A stretch of 48,387 nt of DNA, taken from positions 11,013-59,399 of the forward strand of contig JACRMB010000008.1 in NCBI GenBank assembly GCA_016235065.1, read 5' to 3'. Each line of letters opens with the position of its first letter. The first letter of the stretch is position 1. Source of the stretch: Actinomycetota bacterium. Its GTDB lineage: Bacteria; Actinomycetota; Thermoleophilia; BMS3ABIN01. The notes beneath the pieces were generated by a model that saw nothing but the letters and a program-made list of their open reading frames with translations, was not told the origin of the DNA and searched no databases. The translations under genes were made by a program, and so were the position numbers. This document shows, one piece after another, positions 33,040 to 40,401 of the stretch.

Positions 33040-34104
33040 ATGACTGAATTGCCTAACGAATTGACTCAAAGCCTCATAACACAGGGACAGGATAAGGGTT
33101 TCCTTACCCTTGACGATATCGCTGATGCGTTGCAGGAAGCCGACCTCACAACCGAGCAGATCGAAGAGGTCTACTCCAAGATCGCTGATGTCGGTATAGA
33201 TATAGTCGAGCACGACGAGACTGAAGACATCCTCGAAGAGCCTCCCGTCGTTGAAGAGACCGTCGAGCGCCCAGCGGCCGCCACAGATGACTCGCTGCGC
33301 ATGTATTTGCGTGACATCGGGCGGATACCGCTGCTCTCCGCTGCTGAAGAGGTCTCTCTTGCCAAGCGCATGGAGCGCGGCGACATGGAGGCCAAGAGCC
33401 GCCTGGTCGAGGCTAACCTGCGCCTGGTAGTCAGTATCGCCAAGCGCTATCTGGGCCGCGGCCTTTCGTTCCTCGACCTGATCCAGGAAGGCAATCTGGG
33501 ACTCATCCGCGCCGTGGAGAAATTCGATTATCGCCGCGGTTACAAGTTCTCGACATACGCGACCTGGTGGATCCGCCAGGCCGTGACCCGCGCCATTGCC
33601 GACCAGGCACGGACTATCAGGATCCCGGTGCACATGGTCGAAAAGCTCAACCATCTGGTCAGGGCCAAGCGTCAGCTGGTCCAGGACCTCGGCCGCGAGC
33701 CGACGCCGGAAGAGATCGCCAAGGTCATGGATACTTCTGAGGAGAAAGTGCAGCACCTTATCAAGATATCCCAGAGCCCGGTAAGCCTTGAGAAGCCCGT
33801 CGGCGATGAAGAAGAAGCCGAGTTGGGCGATTTCCTCGAGGATGAAGGTACTCCCAAGCCCCTTGAATCAGCGATGTCCGAGATCAAGAAGGACGACCTC
33901 AACAAGGTACTGGACTCGCTGCCGCACCGGGAACGCAAGATCCTTGAGCTTCGCTATGGACTTAACGGCGAGCATCCGAGGACGCTCGAACAGATCGGAC
34001 GGCGTTTTGGTGTGACCCGTGAGCGGATACGCCAGATCGAGGCAAATACCCTGGCGAGGCTCAAAGAGCTGCAGGAGACGCAGCACCTGCGCGAAAGCGC
34101 CTGA
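33040..34104 (+). CDS. rpoD: Primary sigma factor RpoD/SigA
   Basis: A 354-aa primary sigma factor. An N-terminal region 1.1-like part ([18 protein letters not shown]) is followed by region 1.2 ([17 protein letters not shown]), region 2 ([58 protein letters not shown]), region 3 and region 4 ([27 protein letters not shown]), which bind the -10 and -35 elements. The ATG at 33040 gives the usual start; the frame is open to 32950. The -10/-35 boxes seen elsewhere in the window match what this protein recognises. A hairpin and then a strong terminator follow the gene. Confidence 0.95.
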   Translation: MTELPNELTQSLITQGQDKGFLTLDDIADALQEADLTTEQIEEVYSKIADVGIDIVEHDETEDILEEPPVVEETVERPAAATDDSLRMYLRDIGRIPLLSAAEEVSLAKRMERGDMEAKSRLVEANLRLVVSIAKRYLGRGLSFLDLIQEGNLGLIRAVEKFDYRRGYKFSTYATWWIRQAVTRAIADQARTIRIPVHMVEKLNHLVRAKRQLVQDLGREPTPEEIAKVMDTSEEKVQHLIKISQSPVSLEKPVGDEEEAELGDFLEDEGTPKPLESAMSEIKKDDLNKVLDSLPHRERKILELRYGLNGEHPRTLEQIGRRFGVTRERIRQIEANTLARLKELQETQHLRESA

Positions 34105-34106
34105 GT

Positions 34107-34173
34107 CCGGGCGGCACGCCCGGGCCTGGGGCAGCACTCCTGAGTCTTTGGAGGACTCCTGAGTCTGTTGAGG
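34107..34173 (+). repeat. Hairpin and 19-bp direct repeats after rpoD
   Basis: CCGGGCG-GCA-CGCCCGG (34107-34123) forms a tight hairpin three bases after the rpoD stop. Two 19-bp direct repeats (34136-34154 and 34155-34173, ACTCCTGAGTCT...GAGG) follow with two differences. Role unknown. Confidence 0.55.
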
Positions 34174-34207
34174 TGTGGCGGAGTGCAGGGAAGTGAACGG
34201 AAAAACG

Positions 34208-34234
34208 AAGGGACGGCGCAAGCCGTCCCTTTTC
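34208..34234 (+). terminator. Intrinsic terminator of rpoD
   Basis: AAGGGACGGC-GCAA-GCCGTCCCTT (34208-34231), a 10-bp stem with a GNRA-type tetraloop, followed by TT and CTGTTCTGTT. It is about 100 bp past the rpoD stop. Confidence 0.85.
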
Positions 34235-34334
34235 TGTTCTGTTGATTAAGAAATCCCACACTCGGGATTCTCGCTCCGAGGCACTGTTTTTTTGCCTTGG
34301 GGCACCGCTTTCAAGCCCCGACGAGGCTCCGCTT

Positions 34335-34973
34335 CTAGCCCTGAGGCACCGCTAACTGGGTGCTGGAAAACTGGTCGAGGAAAGATTTTGACTCGACGCC
34401 GATCGGGGTGTTGGGGTTGAGGGCGTAGGACTTCTCCCAAGCCGCCCTGGCGTCTGTCAGGTTCCCGGCGCTATTGTAGAGCACCCAGCCCAATGAGTGC
34501 CAGGCCCTCTGGTTGCCAGGTTCTGCAGCCGTGGCAGCGTTGAGTTCCCGCAGGGCGATGTCTATCATCTGCAGATAAGAGTATGCAAGACCGAGGTCGA
34601 TACGGACTTCGACGCCATCAGGCTTGATGGCAAGATACTTACGATACTGATCAACCGCATTCTTGTAGCTGCGATAGGACTCGTTCTCCTGGCCGGCTTC
34701 TCCCTGATAGGCGCCCATCTCGAGATAGCTGTCCCCCATGCCTTTCATAGCGTCGATATCATTCGGATTCCTTTCCAGCAACGCCTGATAGGCACTGATG
34801 CGCTCCTGGATATCATCCACCTGCAACTGCACCGCCTGACTCGCCTGCTTGGTGGTCGACGTCTCTTCTTCGCCGCCGTCATCATTCAGCAGCTGAGTGG
34901 GGATGAGATAGCCCAGCGATATCGCTATCGCAAAGACCGGTATCAGTAACAGCCATTTGAGATTATTTTTCAT
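34335..34973 (-). CDS. Membrane-anchored TPR protein (CcmI/NrfG-like)
   Basis: A 212-aa protein with one N-terminal membrane helix (WLLLIPVFAIAISLGYLI) and an outer-side helical domain. At least three TPR units are readable (NPNDIDAMKGMGDSYLEMG, KPDGVEVRIDLGLAYSYLQ, EPGNQRAWHSLGWVLYNSAG). Its ATG overlaps the TlpA stop (ATGA), so the two are translated together. The location next to TlpA and CcdA suggests a cytochrome c maturation scaffold like CcmI/NrfG (inference). The sequence around and past its stop holds degenerate repeats of its own last codons (AVPQG). The TPR call is firm; the role is tentative. Confidence 0.8.
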   Translation of the reverse strand: MKNNLKWLLLIPVFAIAISLGYLIPTQLLNDDGGEEETSTTKQASQAVQLQVDDIQERISAYQALLERNPNDIDAMKGMGDSYLEMGAYQGEAGQENESYRSYKNAVDQYRKYLAIKPDGVEVRIDLGLAYSYLQMIDIALRELNAATAAEPGNQRAWHSLGWVLYNSAGNLTDARAAWEKSYALNPNTPIGVESKSFLDQFSSTQLAVPQG

Positions 34974-35575
34974 TGTGTAGTCAGCAGGTGCTGGATAAGC
35001 ATGTTCTCGGGAGCCTGTGAACTCGCCCAGTTTACCGGGCCGAGTATGTGATCCCGGACAACGCCGTTCTTGTCGATTATGAAGGTTTCCGGCACGCCGG
35101 TTGCCTGATACATGTTGTTCACTTTTTTGTCCGAATCAAGAAGGATCGGAAAGGTAAGTCCCAGCTTCTTGACGAAAGGCTCTACGTCTTTCGAACCTCT
35201 TGTGTCGATGCTGACCGCCAGGATCTCGAAGGGCTTGCCCTTCATGTTCTGGTAAAGCTGCTCCATCGACGGCATCTCTTCCCGGCAGGGATTGCACCAG
35301 GTGGCCCAAATATTCAGAAGAACGACCTTGCCCTTGTAGTCATCGAGGCTGACATCTCCGCCATTCATCAGGGGCAGGGTGAAATTAGGAGCCTGGCTGC
35401 CTTCCTCCACCGGCGGGCTTTTCCGCGCCTGCCAGAAAAAGTAGCCACCTACAGCTATGGCGATAATTCCAACGAATATACCGATCCCCACGATGTACGA
35501 GATCGCGTCATCTCCCGACAATCCTTTATCAGGCGGCTTTGAGTCCATCGAATTTTGTTCATCCAGATTATTCAT
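34970..35575 (-). CDS. TlpA/ResA-like thiol-disulfide oxidoreductase
   Basis: A 201-aa thioredoxin-fold protein anchored by one N-terminal helix (YIVGIGIFVGIIAIAVGGYFFW), with the domain outside. The redox site is ATWCNPCREEMP (CxxC), followed by FPILLDSDKKV and the cis-Pro region GVPETFIIDKNG, as in ResA/TlpA. It would reduce apocytochrome c cysteines before haem attachment, using electrons from CcdA, encoded just upstream. A candidate promoter (TTGAAG-N18-TAGTAT, 35804-35775) lies in the 279-bp gap before it. It is translationally coupled to the TPR protein. Confidence 0.93.
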   Translation of the reverse strand: MNNLDEQNSMDSKPPDKGLSGDDAISYIVGIGIFVGIIAIAVGGYFFWQARKSPPVEEGSQAPNFTLPLMNGGDVSLDDYKGKVVLLNIWATWCNPCREEMPSMEQLYQNMKGKPFEILAVSIDTRGSKDVEPFVKKLGLTFPILLDSDKKVNNMYQATGVPETFIIDKNGVVRDHILGPVNWASSQAPENMLIQHLLTTQ

Positions 35576-35854
35576 AATATCTTTTGCTCATCCCGATTTT
35601 CATTCCATTAAATTCCTGGTCCGCGTTCGTGACTGCCAACGTGCCGCCCGCTGTCATCAGTCCAGTCATCAGCGGCAGGCCAGCCCATGAAGGCAAGCAT
35701 TTCCTGACGTTCTGATCATGCGGGCGAAAGAATGCGAGGCGCTGGCATCGGCGGGGACGTATAAGATTCTGAACATACTAGCATCTGGCAGCCCCTATCT
35801 TCAACATGATATCTTCCCCGGTCTTCAACTGGATGCCTTGAGACCGCGGAGCGA
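35576..35854 (-). promoter_or_regulatory. 279-bp gap between ccdA and the TlpA-like gene with candidate promoter
   Basis: TTGAAG (35804-35799) and TAGTAT (35780-35775) with an 18-bp spacer could start a TlpA-TPR transcript near 35768. Only reading frames shorter than about 35 codons without family likeness are present, so no gene is called. Confidence 0.35.
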
Positions 35855-36613
35855 TCAGACATCGATGGCAGGCAGCCAGCCGCGCATCCATTCGGTCAGG
35901 ATCTCGATCTGTCCCGTCGCCAGCAACACTCCAAAAAGGATCAGCAACGAGCCGGAAACTATCTTTATCGCGCCAAAATGCCTCTTAACGAATGAAAATG
36001 TGCCCATAGTCTTGGCGAACAGCATTCCGGAAAGGACGAATGGCAGACCCATGCCAAGGGCATATACGAAAAGCAGGCTCGCACCGGCTCCTGGATCCTC
36101 GGTGCCGATGGCCAGCATGTAGATCGAGCCGAGAAGCGGTCCGGTACAGGGACCGATCCCCACGGAGAAAACCATGCCGGCAGCAAAAACGCCGAACAGC
36201 CCCATCGGCTTTTTCAGCAGGCGCAGCCGGCGCTCCTTTTCAAACCACGCCGGATGGAATATCCCGAGGGCGAAAACCCCGAAGACTATCAGGAAGATGC
36301 CGGCAAAGATCTCGAGGTAGCGCTTGCCTTCACTTCCGTTGCCGGTGAAGAAAGAAAGGAATGAACCAAGTTCACTGCCAGCCAGTCCCGCTGCTGCGCC
36401 CTGAAGGCTGAACAGGATGACAAAACCGGTGACAAATGCGGCGCTCGCGATTGCGACCTTGCGGACATTGGCGCCAAGCTCGTCAACGCCGACGCCGGAA
36501 ACATAGGAAAGGTATCCGGGCAGCAGCGGCAGCACACATGGTGACAGGAATGAGGCCAGGCCTGCAACAAAGGCCCAGACAAAAGCGATAAGTGATACTT
36601 CGGTTATTTCCAA
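35855..36613 (-). CDS. ccdA: Cytochrome c biogenesis protein CcdA
   Basis: A 252-aa membrane protein with six to seven helices, typical of CcdA/DsbD-beta, which passes electrons from cytoplasmic thioredoxin to outer thioredoxin-like proteins. The N-terminal AGLASFLSPCVLPLLPGYLSY carries the first redox Cys with the S-P-C-V-L-P motif. The second Cys is in GIGPCTGPLLGSI. Length is normal. It lies upstream of TlpA and the TPR protein and downstream of lgt, all leftward. The multihaem cytochrome at the right end of the window is a plausible client (inference). Confidence 0.93.
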   Translation of the reverse strand: MEITEVSLIAFVWAFVAGLASFLSPCVLPLLPGYLSYVSGVGVDELGANVRKVAIASAAFVTGFVILFSLQGAAAGLAGSELGSFLSFFTGNGSEGKRYLEIFAGIFLIVFGVFALGIFHPAWFEKERRLRLLKKPMGLFGVFAAGMVFSVGIGPCTGPLLGSIYMLAIGTEDPGAGASLLFVYALGMGLPFVLSGMLFAKTMGTFSFVKRHFGAIKIVSGSLLILFGVLLATGQIEILTEWMRGWLPAIDV

Positions 36614-36710
36614 GGAGAAAAGGGCTCTGAGGTGGTTTTATAGTTCCGCTGATCGCAGATGAATAGTGCTTGCAGCCATGAATCCAATATAGCAGAGGCA
36701 CCCGCTACTA

Positions 36711-37466
36711 TCAACGATATCCAGGTTCCGGCGACGGCCGCGACTGTATCCAGATGAAGGCTGCTCCTGCCACGAGGGCCATGGCCAGTGCAAGTATCTG
36801 CTGCTGGGACTGCCCAGTCCGGTTCGCCCGCACGAACTCCACCAGGAAGCGTTCCAGGCCTCCCAGAAAAAGGTAGAGACAGGTTATTGCCCAGTCGCGC
36901 TTAAGCTTCTTCCTGGCGAGCATCAGTACCGCGAATATCAGCAGCGATGAAAAAGACTCATAAAGCTGGGTGGGCTGGACCCTGACGCCAAACGGGGTCG
37001 GCGGGGAGCCGTCGGGAAATTCCATAGCCCAGGGCAGATCTGACGGCTTTCCATAATCGTCGCCGTTGAGAAAGCAGCCCATGCGCCCGAATGCATAGCC
37101 GAGAGCAAGACCGGGCGCTCCGGCGTCGAATGCCTTTCCCCAGGGCAGCCGGTATAACCTGATGACGATGATGGCGGCGCCAAGGCCTCCGATCAGGCCG
37201 CCATACCATACCAGGCCCGCACCGCTGAAAGCGGAGGACAGCGGGTCATCCTTCAGGTCATCGAGATGCAGAAGCAGATAATGGACCTTGCTGCCGATGA
37301 GCCCGCCAGCGGCAGCGGCGATGGCTATCCAGTAAACGCACTCAGGATTCAGGCCCTTGCGTTTTAATTCGTAGTAGACGACCGTACTGGCGGCGACGAA
37401 TCCGAGCGCCATCATCAGGCCGAAAGTGTGGAATGTCAGTGGTCCTATGGAAAAGTCTGGGTACAT
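36711..37466 (-). CDS. lgt: Prolipoprotein diacylglyceryl transferase Lgt
   Basis: A 251-aa integral membrane enzyme that moves diacylglycerol from phosphatidylglycerol to the lipobox Cys of prolipoproteins. The N-terminus FSIGPLTFHTFGLMMALGF and the Lgt signature AFGRMGCFLNGDDYGKPSDLP (Arg, Gly and Asn-Gly-Asp) are present, along with VQPTQLYESF and RFLVEFVRAN. About seven helices are seen. It starts the leftward group followed 97 bp later by ccdA. It is divergent from the riboswitch-controlled gene at 37858. Confidence 0.95.
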   Translation of the reverse strand: MYPDFSIGPLTFHTFGLMMALGFVAASTVVYYELKRKGLNPECVYWIAIAAAAGGLIGSKVHYLLLHLDDLKDDPLSSAFSGAGLVWYGGLIGGLGAAIIVIRLYRLPWGKAFDAGAPGLALGYAFGRMGCFLNGDDYGKPSDLPWAMEFPDGSPPTPFGVRVQPTQLYESFSSLLIFAVLMLARKKLKRDWAITCLYLFLGGLERFLVEFVRANRTGQSQQQILALAMALVAGAAFIWIQSRPSPEPGYR

Positions 37467-37584
37467 GCTCGCACGATCCTCAAATGATACTGTTCACAAA
37501 TTTCTCATGTATTTATACCAATCTTAAATGACTAAGAAAACGCTAAAGCTATTCTTTGAAATGTCGATAACGCTCTCGAACGCA

Positions 37585-37665
37585 TCATATACGAAAAGGC
37601 AAACCCGTCGCGAGGCGGGGACGCAAAGCCAGGGGTCTCCCCCAGAGACAGCCCAGCTGCCGAAG
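37585..37665 (+). ncRNA. Second GEMM-I (c-di-GMP-I type) riboswitch aptamer
   Basis: Plus-strand leader with ACGAAAAGGCAAACC, a hairpin CCCGTC-GCGA-GGCGGG with a GNRA loop, GACGCAAAGCC, then a second hairpin GGGGTCTC ... GAGACAGCCC and the closing GCTGCCG. The core strings match c-di-GMP-I riboswitches (known family, recalled from consensus). The tetraloop-receptor side lacks the usual TAAG/TATG pair. A terminator follows about 60 bases later and the first gene starts at 37858. Which ligand (c-di-GMP or cGAMP) is bound needs alignment. Confidence 0.85.
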
Positions 37666-37727
37666 CTTTTAAGCGCAAGCTCTGAGGTTTTGGGAACTGG
37701 GCTATATTTATGGCCCTGGTAGAGCAC

Positions 37728-37773
37728 AAGCTCAATTGCTTTGGCATACCCAAAGTAGATTGAGCTTTTTTTA
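37728..37773 (+). terminator. Riboswitch expression-platform terminator
   Basis: AAGCTCAAT (37728-37736) pairs with ATTGAGCTT (37759-37767), with an inner CTTTGG/CCAAAG stem, and is followed by a run of seven T (37766-37772). An upstream copy of the left arm (GCAAGCTC, near 37676) and AGCCCAG ... CTGGGCT pairing offer alternative folds, so ligand-dependent termination is likely. Confidence 0.75.
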
Positions 37774-37857
37774 TAGATTCGTTCGGGCACGAGGGATGAG
37801 GTCAGCTAATCTTCCGCCTGGGTGGGCGGGAGGCCAAAGTGACAAGGGGGTCACGAA

Positions 37858-38400
37858 GTGAGATTTCCAGCAAAAGTAGCAGTTCTAGCCGCAACATCGA
37901 TGATTCTGGTGCTGGTCCTGGCATCAGCCGTATACGGGGCTCAGGCTTCCGATCCGGTGACAGTAAGCGTAACGGTAGACAATTTTATCTCCATCAGCAA
38001 TCCTGGCGACGTGGCACTCGCCAACATCGCCGGATCCGGCGGTTCTTCCGAAAGCAACGCCACCTGGCAGGTTGCGACCAATAACGATCTCGGATACAAA
38101 CTCGAGATGTCAGCAACCGGTTCGCCGGCAATGACCAAGGGCGCGGACTCATTCGCCGATTACAGCGGAGCCGGCGTGTGGTCGATAGCCGCCAATCAGT
38201 CAGCCTTTGGTTTCAGCGTCAATGGAACCAATGGATATCAGGGATTCTCGGGCGCGACCCCGATCGAGATAGTGAACAATCCCAACGAGACGGCGGGAGA
38301 AGACACGACTGTGTACTTCCGGGCCGAGGTCGGCGCAAGCCACCTGCAGGCCAGCGGCAATTACGCCGCCAACCTGACAGTTACAGCCACGACGCTGTGA
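37858..38400 (+). CDS. Secreted beta-rich protein, WxL-like, riboswitch-controlled
   Basis: A 180-aa exported protein with a signal peptide (VAVLAATSMILVLVLASAVYGAQA). The mature part is Thr/Asn/Gly-rich with alternating beta-strand patterns (VTVSVTVDNFISIS, TWQVATNNDLGYKLEMSA, FGFSVNGTNG) and ends in FRAEVGASHLQASGNYAANLTVTAT. It resembles WxL and other small surface beta-proteins (TWQV, GNY...VT ending), although no true WxL double motif is seen. GTG at 37858 has AAGGGGG seven bases upstream. It is under a GEMM-I riboswitch and terminator, and may form a surface fibre or matrix element (inference). Confidence 0.75.
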   Translation: MRFPAKVAVLAATSMILVLVLASAVYGAQASDPVTVSVTVDNFISISNPGDVALANIAGSGGSSESNATWQVATNNDLGYKLEMSATGSPAMTKGADSFADYSGAGVWSIAANQSAFGFSVNGTNGYQGFSGATPIEIVNNPNETAGEDTTVYFRAEVGASHLQASGNYAANLTVTATTL

Positions 38401-38449
38401 TTGTATAACAACTTCATAGCAGCACGTCAAACGCAAGCTTAACGGCCGG

Positions 38450-38476
38450 AGCCCCCTCCTCAACCAGGGGGCTTTA
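38450..38476 (+). terminator. Intrinsic terminator after the secreted beta-protein
   Basis: AGCCCCCT (38450-38457) and AGGGGGCT (38466-38473) with an 8-base loop and a short TTTAG tail, 50 bp after the stop. Confidence 0.7.
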
Positions 38477-38551
38477 GTCGTTCCCGGGCCGGAAAAATGT
38501 GTTAAACCGCGTGAAATGGTGCAGGATAGCAGGAAAAGCGGTAGAGGAAAG

Positions 38552-38567
38552 CGAAGTCTAGACTTCG
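38552..38567. repeat. 16-bp perfect palindrome CGAAGTCTAGACTTCG
   Basis: A self-complementary 16-mer, 50 bp upstream of the DUF916-like start. It could be an operator or part of an RNA hairpin. The flanks show no long T-run. Confidence 0.5.
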
Positions 38568-38616
38568 AACCAGGCTGGAGTTGAGTTCCATGCCCAAATA
38601 CTGATTTTCCGAATCC

Positions 38617-39978
38617 ATGTCATCTGAAAAATTCAGCTTCCTGCGATTTTATGGCGCCGTCGATGCGGTGTCTTTACGGCTGGGTATCTCCGGACCGGTG
38701 CTTGCGGCATTCGTGGCAATCCTGCTTTTCATGACGCTGTGGCCAGCCGCAGCAGATGGCTATACGGTGGAGAAGCATGACGACGCGGTGACGGGTCAGT
38801 TTGTCATCTCGCCCACGAAAGTCGAGCTGGAGATGAAACCCGGTCAGTCGGCGTCGCGCGATATCATGGTCGCCAACAGGACCGGCTCTACCGTCACCAT
38901 CGAATTCTCGATGGAAGACTTCGAGGGATCCACCGACCCGTCACAAGCAACGGTCTTCATGGGAGAGGAAGACAGCTCCTGGGGCGCGCGCAAGTGGCTC
39001 GAACCTGAGATATCGAGCATAGTGCTCAAGCAGGGAGAGACCGTCACCTTCCGCACCAAGGTAAACGTACCAAGCACCGCGGAGCCGGGGGGCCACTACG
39101 CAGCCCTCTTCGCCTTTTCCACTTACGAGACCGAAGATGCGGCAGGTACCGCGATCAATATAACCAGCAGGGTCGGCACGCTGTTCCTGATAAAAGTAGC
39201 CGGGACCGTTGAGGAGCAGGGCAACCTCAGCAAACCGGAAGTGTCGGGCTTCTCTGAATATGGCCCCATAGACATCGGCCTGGTCTTCAATAATGAGGGC
39301 AATGTGCATCTCAAGCCTTCCGGCCGGGTGATCGTCACCAATATACTGGGCCAGGCCGTCGCAGAAATACCGGCCCCGGAATGGGTGGTGCTGCCTGAGT
39401 CATCGCGCCGCAGCGTGGTCAAATGGGACAGCCATTACCTTTTCGGGCGCTATACAGCAAGGGCTGAGATAGCTTACGGGCCCGACGGCACTCCCATCAT
39501 CGCCTCAACCACATTCTGGGTGGTTCCCTGGAAGATCGTCCTGGCCATCGCCCTGGGCATCGGCTTGCTCATAGCATTCGTTTCCTGGCTGGTGCGCAGG
39601 AAGCGAGGCACACGCCGCGGCCTGGAAGATGAACTTGAAGAGCTGCGGGCGGCGCAGCAGGCCGCAGCATCACAAGGAACCGGGCAGGCCGACGCAGGAT
39701 CGCAGGCGGCTGCACCCATACCTCAGAATCTTGTCGCGCTCAACGCGCTCTTCCCCTCCACCGGTGACGATAGCATCGTCAACCTGGCTGATGAAGAGAC
39801 CCGAAGGCTGATCGGTGACCTGGTCCGGCAGCACATCGACCTGGCGGAAGCATATATATCCGAGCGCAGGCTCGATGAGGCAAACAGGGAACTCGCTGAA
39901 GCCCGTGCTGCTGCCATGCGGATAGATCTTCTCTTCGAGATCGGCGTCATCGACGATATGCTGCGCCAGCTTCAGTAG
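38617..39978 (+). CDS. DUF916/WxL-binding-like surface protein with cytoplasmic helical tail
   Basis: A 453-aa protein with an N-terminal membrane/signal segment (about 28-47). The extracellular part has FVISPTKVELEMKPGQSASRDIMV, STAEPGGHYAALFAFS and LKPSGRVIVTNILGQ, which match the DUF916-type fold that accompanies WxL proteins in Gram-positive bacteria. A second helix follows (WKIVLAIALGIGLLIAFVSWL, near residue 305). The cytoplasmic tail of about 120 aa has an acidic, Ala/Gln-rich linker and a predicted helical domain (RRLIGDLVRQHIDLAEAYISE). That tail is unusual for DUF916 proteins. A 16-bp palindrome lies upstream at 38552-38567. It may anchor the neighbouring beta-proteins (inference). 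Confidence 0.75.
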   Translation: MSSEKFSFLRFYGAVDAVSLRLGISGPVLAAFVAILLFMTLWPAAADGYTVEKHDDAVTGQFVISPTKVELEMKPGQSASRDIMVANRTGSTVTIEFSMEDFEGSTDPSQATVFMGEEDSSWGARKWLEPEISSIVLKQGETVTFRTKVNVPSTAEPGGHYAALFAFSTYETEDAAGTAINITSRVGTLFLIKVAGTVEEQGNLSKPEVSGFSEYGPIDIGLVFNNEGNVHLKPSGRVIVTNILGQAVAEIPAPEWVVLPESSRRSVVKWDSHYLFGRYTARAEIAYGPDGTPIIASTTFWVVPWKIVLAIALGIGLLIAFVSWLVRRKRGTRRGLEDELEELRAAQQAAASQGTGQADAGSQAAAPIPQNLVALNALFPSTGDDSIVNLADEETRRLIGDLVRQHIDLAEAYISERRLDEANRELAEARAAAMRIDLLFEIGVIDDMLRQLQ

Positions 39979-40071
39979 CCTCTGCAGATTGACAGCCTTA
40001 ACCCCCTCGTGAGACCATTGCTTCCGTCTTGTTTTATGTAACGATGGAGGCAGTCGCTGAACTTCGCCCGA

Positions 40072-40383
40072 TTGAAAGTAAAGATTTGCACCGGAATGGC
40101 CGTCAGCTTCGGCCTTCTCCTTCTGATACACGGGATCTTTGGAGGCATGGCTGCTGGATCGCCGGCCAGGGGTGCTGGATTGGCGGCCAGGGCTGCTGGA
40201 TCGCCGGCAGGCGACGCTGGATCACCGGCTGGGGCCACACGCGATACAAACAGTTTTACCGTCGGGCTTACTGTTGAGGACGCGCTGGGAGTGAGCCTTG
40301 ATGGAGAGTCATCCTGTGACAGTGCCATCCGCATCGGTGACCCTGCCACTGGAGTGGTTTCCTACGTGATCCTGGACGGTTGA
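40072..40383 (+). CDS. Small secreted protein with a 7-residue repeat
   Basis: A 103-aa ORF with a good signal peptide (MKVKICTGMAVSFGLLLLIHG) from a TTG start; ATG 40096 is an alternative. Next come four 7-residue repeats (AAGSPAR, GAGLAAR, AAGSPAG, DAGSPAG; 40150-40233) and a short domain NSFTVGLTVEDALGVSLDG that resembles the first strands of the WxL-like proteins around it. The protein ends soon after, so it may be a truncated relic. No Shine-Dalgarno is seen. It is convergent with the 1113-aa surface protein gene. Confidence 0.5.
   Translation: MKVKICTGMAVSFGLLLLIHGIFGGMAAGSPARGAGLAARAAGSPAGDAGSPAGATRDTNSFTVGLTVEDALGVSLDGESSCDSAIRIGDPATGVVSYVILDG
40150..40233 (+). repeat. Four 21-bp tandem repeats
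   Basis: Period 21 bp, four units, each with GCTGGAT and GCCGG-like cores. They stay in frame in the small secreted protein and encode the Ala/Gly/Ser/Pro heptads. Confidence 0.7.
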
Positions 40384-40401
40384 GGACAGCAGCCCTGCGC
40401 G

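Noticed and set aside
32947-33756. 269-aa open frame antisense to rpoD
   Set aside because: The sense strand encodes unmistakable sigma factor regions; the antisense frame shows no family likeness.
34107-34173. Third riboswitch after rpoD
   Set aside because: Hairpin and direct repeats only; the GEMM core strings (GGCAAA, CGCAAAGCC) are absent.
40150-40233. Possible CRISPR or regulatory repeat
   Set aside because: Period 21 in frame in an ORF, with no spacers; it is a coding repeat.
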